A DNA stretch of 64,000 nucleotides. Source: Trichobilharzia regenti. Taxonomy: Eukaryota > Platyhelminthes > Trematoda > Strigeidida > Schistosomatidae. The stretch covers positions 76,703,168-76,767,167 of the forward strand of contig OX235270.1 in the NCBI GenBank assembly GCA_944472135.2, written 5' to 3'. Shown here in pieces: positions 10,983 to 23,600 of the stretch. The translations under genes and the position numbers were made by a program. The number at the start of each line of letters is the position of its first letter. The first letter of the stretch is position 1. The notes under the pieces were generated by a model, which did not search any database, was not told the DNA's origin, and saw nothing but the letters and a program-made list of their open reading frames with translations.

Positions 10983-13900
10983 GTATTTTAATTTGAATGT
11001 TGCTTTTAACGAACAGATGATATAATACATTTCGTTCTGGACGTATCTTTGGTTGGTGAAAATGTTCGGTTTTTCATCAATTACCCAGAATCTGGTCAAT
11101 CATTTCAAAGGCTAAAATATAGAGAACTTGTTTTGAAGAATCCGACCATCGGGGGCATAAATTAGATTGTTTTGATAATTTTTTCGAACTAAAAACTTCG
11201 TCAGTGTGTGGCGCGTTTCAGTTTTATTTTTCGAAAGATGGATCGGCTCCATGTTTGTCGACAAGCAATATGTACGTAAAAGAAAGCATTGCAGGGTGTG
11301 GATATATCAGTGTAGACCCTTCGTTCACTGGGAGACAAGTTATCATTGGGTCATGCGAAAAGAGCTGTGGAATGGAGTGGGATTTAAGTGGTGTTGTACT
11401 TCAATCTTACTTATCTAAAAACTTGGGCCCATTCCCTGAATGGGAATCGAGACTTCAGGCGGTTAAGGAAGGTGGATACAACATGATTCATTTTACACCT
11501 CTTCAGGTTTGTACCTTTTTTAGTGATTTTTTCGCATATGATTTTGTAGCAGGTCTTCATACATCTTATAGTTAGAAGGATCTTAGATTCTGAAATTTAT
11601 ATCAGAATTCCTTACATATCTTGTTGCGCAGCATCTTTCACTATTCTCAAGTGATATTGTGCATTTTTCCTTTCTTTTCAGGAACTTGGTTATTCTCGCT
11701 CCGCTTATTCCCTTCGGGATCAACTTAGAGTAAATCCCAGTTTTACCCCACCTGGAGCAAACAAAACGGTTGATTGGTCTGATGTTGAGGATTTCGTCCG
11801 ACATTTAGAAAATAACTGGGCAGTACTTAGTATGACCGACCTTGTCTTCAATCACACATCAAATGATAGTCCCTGGGTCCATGAACATCCTGAATGTGCT
11901 TATAATGTTGTCAACTCTCCTCACCTAGTACCAGCTTATCTACTTGACCATATTGTTTGGCGTTTAACAATGGAGGCCAGCACAGGATCGCTTGCCAGCC
12001 AAGGCATCCCATCTGTCCTGAAGAATCCCGATAGCGAGCTGCCAGCAATGGAATGGTGGCTCACTCAGAAAATAGGTCCAGCTAAGCTGTACGAGTTTTT
12101 CTTGGCAGACATTGATTTGGTTTCACAGGAGTTTATCGTTTGGTTAAGTGAGTTTCTATAAATATAACTGGTTTCAACTCGGTGATTTATCTACATTCTT
12201 ATGTATCGGACTTTAGTTTTTCCAATGTTTAATGTTTGTAACATGCTTGGTTTCCCACACAATAACAGGATGTACTTATGAAATCGTTTATCACCAGTTC
12301 TACTGGAATTTTTAAACGTTTACAGTTGAATATACTGAAGAAATCCATGCTATGTGATACCATTAAATAGAGGTGGGAAGCGCCAGTTGGTGTTTTAGTT
12401 TTGAGTTGGTATTTACTCATGTTAGCTTAATTTTTCTCTTTTTTTCGAATTCAGCTAAACAAAATTTGGACCCAAAATCTACTCAAAACACATCAAACTT
12501 GTGTCTTAAAGTTGACGGACCCAGAAGAGGAAAAAGATTTGGAGCCACTGTTGATTTTCCTACTGCTTATCAGCTTATTGTGGGGAAAGAGAGTCAACTT
12601 CCTCTCTCTCTGACCGAAGCTGAAAATGCAGCTAAAGATTTACGAAGCAGACTAACCTATTTGAATAATGATAAGATTAATGAAATCAAGCATCACTTAC
12701 AAGTTGCAGTAGGAAATGTTTTGGCTAATGCTCGCTATCGATTTTATGACCCGAATGGACTAAAGCTTACAACAGTTACACCAGATACACCAATAATGTG
12801 GGCGTAAGTGTGGCACTTCATTCCTTTGATTTGAGATGTGCATTCATGGTAATTGTAATGTGTCATTACTCTTTGTTGGACATGCTGAGCGATCACTAAG
12901 CACTTCAGTGAATAGTTTATATTTACTTATACATACAAAGACATTTTTGTTTATTCTTTACTGGAACTGCGAAATAAGCTGCTGTTATAAACAACCCCTG
13001 GTTACGGGATAGCTTAGCAATATTTTGACCTTTGTATTTTCCTTTTCTAACTTCACTTTAAATTCAGCCGTATGAGTGTTTCAGATGAATGGAAATGAAG
13101 CCTTGTTATATTTCTCTCAAGTATGTTTAGGCGCGTCTGCGGTTCAATCACGCGGAAGGTTCGGGTCTGATTCTCAGTCCATACACTCCGAGACCTACTA
13201 CTACTCAGTAGTAAGGCCGTAAAAGAGGAAAGGTTGGGGGTGAGGCCACCAACCTCACCCCATAAAAACCAAAGGCTGAAGCCGTATATTTCAGTTGGAC
13301 GCGAATGAAGGAAAGTTTTTTAAAGTATTCGTCTGGTCGTTGCACAGCAATTACTTCTTTCGGAATTTAGAGCTGTAGGGTGTGTTACAGTCGCCCTGAC
13401 ACTAATTTTGTATGGCCCATATTACCTTTATTTGGTCAAAGGAATTCACTCCGGAACAATGAGTGGATATTTTACTACAATTCTTTTTATACATTTCCTT
13501 GCTAAAATTATTGTGTAATGTATGAGGTGGTGTGGTGAAATAAAAAGTGGAAATTCACCTAATATGTATAGTTACTGCAGAAAATTTCGACTGAGGAATA
13601 ATTTTTTCAAGCACATCTTTGGAAAACAGGATTGGTAAAGATTGATGAGATTTGACATGGATTTTCAATAATGCCTGATTTGTAAGACCCTATATTGTAA
13701 TTATATCCTGGTTAGCGTAAATACCTGCATTGTATTTTGGGAATTGGAAATATTCGATTGATCGCACTAACGTCATAAGTCAATCTTTCAAAAGGAAAGA
13801 AGGATGAATAACCAACAATTTAGGGTCATATAAGGTAGTTTTGGCAATCAGACTGATATTTAATTTCAGAAATCACTATTCAGATTTGTATCAATGTACT

Positions 13901-16900
13901 TTTTGTGTGGAGTATTGATTATCTGTCCATTCTCATTACTGAAACCGGTTTGAACATCAAGATAATAATCTTTTTTGCTTTGCTCAGTACTCCATTATTT
14001 CAGTATTTGTCTTACACTGTCGCGTTAACTAAAAGTAAAAATAGGTACAGAAAGCCTTATTTTATTTGAACTGTTACTAATATGCTTTATTTTTAATTTC
14101 TTCACAGATACTTTTATCATCCCGTGCCAAATGTAGAGACTATTGAACAAGCCGAAGCGGTTCTAGAAACCAAGGATGCAGCGAAAATTATGGCTTTTAA
14201 CGGGTGGGTGATGAATGATGATCCCCTCAGAAACTTTGCAGAGCCCAGTTCTTTCGTGTATTTACGCCGTGAACTGATTGTATGGGGAGATTCAGTGAAG
14301 CTACGGTAATTTTTGAGAGTATTAAGTTGTACACTTTTGCACTTTTGAGGAATCTGTGTGACTGACACCAGATTACCCTTGAAGATATTAAAGATTTTGT
14401 ACACTTTTGTGGACTTAAGGATTTAGAGCTTTTTTGATCTAATTTATTGTCCTTTTGGACTTCTGAAAGTACAGAAAGATACATTTATTGAAATACACAA
14501 TTGTAACAATATTGGTTACAAGATTTCATCATGAGCTGACATCGGTTAGGGAACCGTTGAAAACCAACAAGGAGTACTGGACAACAATTCCGTCCTAATT
14601 TGGGGCTCTTCAGTAATGCGTACCCACCGGGGTTCGAACCCAGAACCTTCTGGTTCAAGGCGAATGTAACAACATTATTTGTTCTTACATCGTCATAACT
14701 TCATTCTTGTGTTTTTGGTAGTTTTTTTGGTGGTAGACTGTCATGAGACAATCATGCTCTCTGCTGTCACCGGTATTTCATTTTGGAGTTTAAATTGTTC
14801 GAAAGTGAGACCTATATAGAGCAGTTCACTAAATAGCTGCACTATGAGTCTGTATGTTTCCTTGATTATGATTTAGTGAAGAAGGGAGGATTACCAGTGC
14901 TCCTTAGCAAAATGATTTTTGTAACAATAGTTTTTCTCTTTGAATAATTTACATCTCAATACTGAGGAAAGTGAAGATACACTTAAACATGCAAGACAAA
15001 TCTGAGGCTAAGTAACCTAAGGTCATAACTAAATTTCTAGTATGATTTTTACTCATGCAGTAATTGTAAGTATACTAAATTTGAATGGCTGTTGTCTTTT
15101 CAGTGCATCAAAGTTGGATTACATATAGTTGATTTGGCAACCTAGCTACAGTTATTTCCAAAGATTTGGTATAAACCTTTCTGTGGAAAATACTCCAAAA
15201 TAAAGAGGGAAATATAAACCGAATATATACTCTTCACGAAGTATCTGCACCACCCCACATGATAGCAGCCTACAAATAGTTGCTATTTTGATGATTTTTT
15301 ATCCTTTATAAGAGTAGACTGTCTGGGCTTTTAATCTGTGACTAAACAGTCTCTTGTCTGGATACCATTGTCAACAGAGACCAAAATCAATAATCAAGAA
15401 ATAATATGTAAGTGTGAAGTGTTACTTCACTAAAGAATATCTATATCTTGTTTTGTCAGAGTTCTGCAGGCACTGTATGTTGTTGCAAGATTCACAGAGG
15501 TCTGTACCAATACTCGGAGTCAGGAGAATCATGAGAAGTAGTTAGAAAGTTCGTGTTTATAGGTAGTTGTACAATCACTGACTGAGGTATGAAAGATGGA
15601 ATTAAAACTACAGCCTGAGTGGTTTTTGTCATCCTGGATAACTCTTAAAACCGTTTTGTTGTTAGTTTCATCACCTAACATCGGGTGTAGTCGTGCTCTA
15701 ATCATGTCAAACAGGTTCTCTGAGCGACTGTGTCTGTTTAATCTCCACTGTTTCCATTGAATTTCTTGCATCCATTTGCACCACTAAAGGCGCAGTTATG
15801 ACGTCATACGGCGAGTGTTTGGATGACTCTTCTTTTTTGATGAGTTGCACATGTATTGTAAATGTGACCCAGAAGTTTCTGTATCGTTCATTGTGAGCGA
15901 ACACTGGCATTGATAGACAATAACGAAGAGGTGGCGCGGTGGGAAGGGGACTAGCTGTGTCAGCCAAGCACCAGTTGATGCTTCATAACTCCGTGCATTG
16001 GAACCTAGAGATCATGAAATTCATGGTCAATATATTTCATCAAATATGAGTTGAAGTCAATGACGAACATGCGTGAAATTCTCGCTTTCAGAAACGCAAA
16101 GCAGTATACATTAATGGAAATTTCTATATGTATACTTAATAAGTACTGTTACCTGTTTCGTTTGGTTGTTTTCTAGTTACTTTCTTTATCTTTTCCTCAT
16201 ACAGTTGTTCAATAGTTCTGGTATGGAGCATATCTTGGTGGTCATACCGTACCTGGCATATGTTTAAATAAAAGGTCTTGTAATATAGATGCTATTCCCG
16301 AGCATTTTTAACTATGTGACACAAGTAGTTTGATCTGCCGTTTAGTTCTGATTATCACCACTCCAATCAATCAATTGACTTGGCTATAAAGTCACATAGA
16401 TTGAGATGGCTAGGTCACGTGCTGCGCATGCCTAACCATCGCCTCCCCCGACGGGCATTACTAGCTGATTTAGGTGCAGGTTGGAAAAGAGTAAGTGGTG
16501 ACCAAACGAAAACATGGCATCAATCCATGAAATCCTTGATAGTTAAACTGAGTCCGGTAGGGAGATGCGGACTTCCGGGTTGGGGCCCTCGGGACTCTAG
16601 GAATCAATGGCTGGAGACAATAGGTGACATGGCTCAAAATCGTTGTCAATGGCCAGCGCAGATGTATTCAATCTCTGTAATCTTTCATATTTCTTTCTAC
16701 CATTACCCGTTCTGTTTCGCTCTTATACTTGTCAAACTCTATTGATACTCTTCACTCATCTTCTTGTCTACCTTTGTGTGCTATTTGGAACGTGGCAACT
16801 CGGAATGATGAACTTCGGTGCCAAGTTCTATGTTGAATCCAGACAGACAGACAGTCACCACTCCACTTATTGGTTGTGAATTGACTAGATTGTATCTTAA

Positions 16901-17617
16901 TCGGATTGGTTTGCCAGTAGAGGTGTTTATTTTGTAGCGCCTGTCCAATTGTAGAAATTTGATTAGAGTTTGTTTTTGCCACGGAAACCGTCGTTTTCTG
17001 TCTTTTATTTAGCCATTGACTGTACCCCAAAACTTCGCAAATATGAATCAGGTTGATCTTCACGCAGTTATGATAGGAAAGTTCCTCTTCATGCTGAGAA
17101 ACTGAAATGATCAACAGTAATGATATCTAAATTATTCAATCTCCTCACTTAATGTTTGAATTTTACACTTATTTTTTGTTTCGCATTGCAGTTATGGAGA
17201 TAAACCTGAAGACAGTCCTTATCTGTGGGATCGAATGACAAAGTATAGCGAACTAACTGCAAAAATATTTCATGCAGTGCGATTGGATAATTGTCATAGT
17301 ACACCTCTTCACGTGGCACAGTATATGATTGATAAAGCTAGAGCTGTACGGCCAAATCTTTATGTAGTCGCAGAGTTATTCACTGGTGGAGAATATGTTG
17401 ATAATATTTTCATTAATAAATTAGGCCTTAGCTCTTTAATACGTGGTAAGTTTTGATAAGACTTTGGGTAACTATTTAACACTCATTATTACTATTATCA
17501 AGCATAACTCATTAATTTGTCTATTGAACGGATTACTTATGCTGTTTGCTTTGGTTACTCTTCGGTCACCAGATGTTAATCAACACCAAACTGTAATATT
17601 CGGTGTTAGTTGCAACA

Positions 17618-17655
<38 letters not shown>

Positions 17656-20600
17656 GAGTTCGCATCGGAGACTTGTCATAGTTGTCGTCTACTGACCGCA
17701 TTTTACACGCAGTATATTCTTGTTTCGTGTCATTAGAGTTTAAAACACGTCAGCAGAAATATTATAAACTCTTTTGGTAATTGGGTAAAATATCGAAAAT
17801 TATTTTGATTTTAATCCTTCGCTTTCCCAGTGGAACATATAGCTTCAAGCTTAATCTGTGAAGCTTCATTAGCAGTGATTAGGTTTTGCGGGGTGAGGTT
17901 GCTAGCCTCATGCCCAAGTTTCCCCCTTTACCGGGCTTTCTACCGACTAAGCGAGATTGAGAAGTGGGTCAACGAGGGATCGAACTTCGGACCACGTATG
18001 TGAACCACTGATGTACCAAACATTGGATAGGGAATGCTATTATTTTTGTCAGGAATTACTGCTTGACAAAAAAACGTAGAAATTTAGACAATTACCTTAG
18101 TAACAATAAACTTAATTCATTGTTGTATGCACTTTTTTTGAAGTGGTAGTAGAAATTTTTGGTTGGGGTGATTTTGATAAGAGTTCTGTCGTCTCTAAAC
18201 TTGGATATAGGATTATGGATATTTCATTACCAGATAATATGATTTAATAGATGTTCATATGACAATCCTCTTGACTTTTTTCAAAGATATCTTTATCCAA
18301 CATCATTTATCTGATATGTGTAATTTTATCTTTGATTATATAGTGCTTAAATCAGGTTTTCAATCAGAAATGTGTAAATTTTGAAAAATAGTGACATTTT
18401 GTTATCAGTGCTATATTTCTGTCGATTTGAGGTGATTCGTTGAAATCTGACTCATTCCAAAGATTTTTACATAGTAAATATGTCAAGGATGTTTATTCTT
18501 TTATTTATTCATTTACTTTTTATTTGGTACATGAAACTTGTTTGTTGTTGGTTTGTAAAATATCAATTTCGTCATCAATTTTCTATAACTTTGGTTAAAT
18601 TAAATGATCTCTACCGTTAGAGTCATTATCAGCCAATGATTGTCAAGATTTGGGTCGACAAGTGCATCGTTACGGTGCAGTTCAACCTGCTGGAGCATTT
18701 TTTGAAAGATCAAGACCACGTCGTTTATATCCAAGCATATCGCACGCTGTCCTGTATGATCAAACACATGATAATCCCAGTGTATTGGAAAAACATTCTG
18801 TTTTCAACTATTTACCACTATCTGCGATTGGATCGTTTGCATGTTGTGCAGTAGGTAGTACGCGAGGTTACGATGAATTAGTTCCACACTACATTGACGT
18901 TGTCAAAGAAGAACGCTACTATTCTCAGTGGCCTAACCAAGTGAATTATGATATTGGCATAATTAAGCCTAAATCTATACTAAATGAATTGCATAGATGG
19001 TTATCATCTGAAGGATTTTATGAAGCATTTGTTGACCAGGTACACGATATATCTTTCAATGTTGTGTTTAAAAGCTTAATGATTTCAACTTTGATTTAAT
19101 TACTTAAATGTTGCATTATTTGTGTTTGTGTAGTTGATTGGTTGACTTAAAATATTTAAGCCTAGCAAAATGTTTTGTAAGTTTGTTCTGAAATGCCATG
19201 GGTAAAAACAATCAAGAATGCAGTGAAGAAATGGGAACAATTGTGATATCATCGCTTAAAGTACTATTTCAAGCAAACATTAAAAGTCAGTGTAGTAAGC
19301 AAACTTTATATATAATGGAATCACGATCAGTGCAAATTGAAACCCATTTATATAAACCCACATCCAACTGTCATATTGTTTATTCAGTTTTTTGACTACA
19401 TGTGATGGCAGATAATATTCACCCTGTTCTCACATTACTGATTCCCACAAATCGCCATACAATTGTACTTATCTGTATTAGTGTTATCTAAAGGAGTTTA
19501 TGTGAAGCATGGTTTGATTGTACAATCAATCTCATATAGCCTTATCCTATGCCTATTTTTTCATATGAATAAAGAAACTAAAGGCTAATTAAAACAAAGG
19601 AAAGTGTAATATAAAAAAGATTAATAATACGGTTGTGGCTGTTTGATAGTTTAGTTTGATGATAAGGTTTAACACACAAAATGATTTGACAAGTAGATGT
19701 GTAATTAAATTGTTTGCAGTGTATTGTACAGAAGTATTATATTCTTCAGATAGACTTTTTCTTAGGATAAACAATAACGCCATCCGTAATTATAAAAGAC
19801 AGTAATTATTTCAGTATTATTAAAGCCACAAGAAGGGATATTTTTCTATCTCATACACTTATGTTCATCCTGTTTAAGGTTCAATGGGGGAAAACTCTTA
19901 CCTTTTATATTTTATGCGTTGAAACTGCGTCGGTCATAATGTTTGTTTTCGTTGTTAAGTGAGAATAGTCGTGAAAGTTAAACTGACCAGTTTGTGGTAC
20001 GTTTTGACGAAATCCAGTATCGCTTGGTCTATCATTTGAAACTAGATGGCGCTATAGATCCTCATCTTGGAATTCTTAGCAGTGGGAACGTATGTCTCAC
20101 TCTGTGGTTAAACGGAGGACTCTGGCATCTTATTGGTGGTCCCTTACATTCCAGTCTAAATTTTTCTAAACTTTCACTAATTTTGTAATGTAGCGTAATG
20201 TAAACTATCACAGATCTGCCCAATAGCTGAACGCTAACATTTGTGTCACGTGGACTACTGCCTTTAGGTTTGACCTCACAAGGGAATTGTGATTGCCTAT
20301 TGTTTGAGATGAAGAGGATGGCAGAAAACAGAACAAAGTGTAGATGTCTTGTTGAAGCCCTATGTTTCACTCGGAACGCAAGGAAATAATAGTAACATAA
20401 TAATTGTTTGAGTCCCCTGCTTCTTCGTTTCCAGTACTCCACCCAACTGTGGTGACCTAGGCTTAAGCTGTTTAAGAACACTCCACTACATTATTTTATA
20501 GTTCAAGTTTAAAACAGTTACGTGATTTAATACGATCTACATCTTGGTTCATTTGCGACGTGCTGATGCTTAGACTGGATTGAATGAGGATATATGAGAA

Positions 20601-23600
20601 ACGGTGAATTTTAATCCTATTGTCCATTTTTAAATTTAAATGGGTCACGAAATTTAGAGCTTTCGACTGTTGATATAACTCTTGGAAACTTAATACGAGA
20701 ATGACATGATTATTACTACCATTCCCTTGGATTCCGAGTGAAACATAAGGCTTCAGCGACACATCTCTACTTTCTTCTGTTTTCTGCCATCCTCTTCAGC
20801 TGGGTCCACGATTGCCCATAATCTCTCGTCTCCTCTTCAGTCGATCTCCTCTATGTCACCCTCGCACTGACGACCCAGTCGTCGCTTCCCATATGGATTC
20901 CACTCGAGCGATGGCCTGGCGCGCGATTCCCGTCGATGGCTTCCTCAATGTATGCCCGATCCATCTTCTTTTTCGTCTACATACTTGTTGAGCGGTCGGC
21001 TGTTGGTTGGTTTGTTGCCTGCCAGCCAGAGTTTCTTGTCACTAATTTGATCTTCAGTTCGGAGCCAGCGAAGGTAGCTGTTGATAAAAACCTGCAATGC
21101 TCTGTTGGGAATCCTTTTTGTGACACGCTGGCCAAGTTTCTCACCCGTATAAAAGAAGTGACTTCACTGACATTTGTGTTGAAAATGATAGTCCTCTTCC
21201 TTATACTGAGTGTAGAAGATTTCCAAACTGGTTTCAGGTAGATGAAGACATGCCTTGCCTTTCCGATTCTGACTTTGACATGTTCATCGTGCCTGTAGTT
21301 GAAATGATGCTTCCGAGATAAGTGAAGGAAGTAAGTTCTGTTAAATTTCTCCCTTTGATGGCGATTGCTGCTAGTTGTTGTTGTTGCTGCTGCTCTTGGT
21401 TGGTCGCCTTCATCACCTCCGTCTTCTCTATGTTCACCTGGAGTCCTGTCTTCTCCGGACTGCTTCTTCACCAAACACTTCTATGCGAAATCTTCGTATT
21501 TCGTTGGCTGCCTGGGTAGCCTTCCCAGCTTCGGATATTGTAAGAACATTCCATTCTTATTTTTGATTTTATGGAAGAGAAACATTGACTGTCTGACTGG
21601 CTTCGCGAAGGCTTTGACCAGCCCTTTGTGTCATGTCGCTCCTGCGATTCCACTGAAGAATAAGATTTTTATTTAAATTTTTGTATTCCTAATATATATT
21701 TTGTGCGTTGAAGTTTGTGTAGCAGTTTGATAGTTCTTGTAGTGTAGGGTCGTTACCTCCAGGCATCTCTTTCTTTTTTCTATTACGTTTGATTTGATAA
21801 TTTAAGTATTATAAGCAGATAGGCTGACAATATTTCGATTAGAGAAAGAAAGATAGACGTTTTATTCTTTGAGTGTTTTTCACTTTTTTTCAAGGTTACT
21901 CCAAATATATTAGCTGTGACACGATTCTGTCCAGAAACGCGTGAAGCTGTCTTACTGGTAACGCATACAGCTTTCTACGATCCCGGTCCGAATCCACATC
22001 ATTCAGATTTTCAACCAATAAAACTAGGTGGGCGAGTGAATAGATTACTGTGTGAAATTCTCAGCACCTTTAAAGGTGATTATCCACCACAGAAAAATTT
22101 CAAAAAGGATCCAAAGGTGTGTTACATTTATTTATTTAAATGTTGACGCGTATTTCACAACATAGAGGATGTGTACATGTGATTGCTTTTATTTAAGATG
22201 TAACGGTTCAGTCAAGTAATCTCTCCCCCCCCCCCCCCGAAAGTCTGGGGCCTATTTGTTGCTGTTTTCATAAAGAGTGGCGATTAAAACCAGCCTCCAA
22301 AATGTCATTTCGTCCGCTAACAAACAAAAAAACAAACCCCAAGGCTTCATTAAATACTTCATTCTTATTTCATAGACTTTAGCATTTCGTCTATTATTAT
22401 TATTATTATTATTTATTATTGTATCCTTTAGTTCCTAGAGGAACATAGGGCTTCAGCTGCGCACCTCCATTGACTTCGGTTTTCTGACAACTTTTTCACC
22501 CTGCTCCAGGTCTGCCCACATGCTTTCATCTCCTCTTCACATGACCTCCTCCAAGTCACCCTTGGACGACCAACTCGCCGCCTCCCTTTCGGGTTCCACT
22601 CGAGGGCTTGTCTAGTGATGTCACTTGATGGTTTCCTCAGCGTATGGCCAATCCATCTCCATTTCTTTCTGCCTATTTGTTTCACAATCGGTTCCTGATT
22701 GGTTCGCTCCCAGAGATCCCTGTTGCTGATCTTTTCTGGCCATCTGATCTTGAGTATTGAGCGGAGACAGTTGTTAATGAAGGTTTGAAGTTTGTTTGAG
22801 ATGCTCTTTATGACTCGCCAAGTCTCTGATCCGTATAGTAGCACTGACTTCACATTGGAGTTGAAAATCCGGATCTTATTTTTGATGCTGATTGCTGTTG
22901 ACCTCCACACAGATTTGAGAGTAATGAAAGCTTGTCTTGCTTTTCCGATTCTGGCTTTGATGTCCTCGTCAGTTCCGCCTGTAGTTGAGACGATGCTTCC
23001 CAGGTAGGTGAAGGAGGTTGTTTCTTTCAGGTTCTTCCCATTTATGCTTATTGTGGTCTGTTGTTGCTGTTGATGTTGGCAAGGAATCTTCATCATCTCT
23101 GTTTTATCTATGTTCACGTGAAGTCCTATCTTTGATGCTTCTTCTGCCAACTTGTTACTTTTCATTTGCATATCTTCCAGTTTATGGGAAATCAGACATA
23201 TATCATCGGCGAAATCCAGATCCTCCAAGTCTTTTGTGTCAGTCCATTTTATGCCTGTTCCCTCGTTGGTTGCCGTTGTCTGTCGCATTATCCAATCAAT
23301 TGCAATCAGGAAGATCATTGGTGATAGTAGACAGCCTTGCCTCACTCCCGTCCTCACTTCGAAGGCTTCCGTAAGTTTCCCGTTGTGGATTACTTGGCAT
23401 GCAGCATTGTCGTATAACTGTTGGATGAGGTGTATAATTGTCGATGGGACCCCGTAGTAGCGAAGTAGTTTCCAAATGACCTCTCGATCGACGCTGTCGA
23501 AGGCCTTTTCAAAGTCGATGAAGTTGAGATAGAGAGGTGACTGCCATTCCAAGCTTTGTTCAATGATGATCCGTAGAGTGGCGATTTGATCAATACATGA

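Noticed and set aside
11130..11221. GT-AG intron 11130-11221 in place of the GC-AG intron 11155-11204
   Set aside because: It keeps frame, but it removes both LKNPT and GAFQ, which align with human AGL. Kept as the alternative to be tested.
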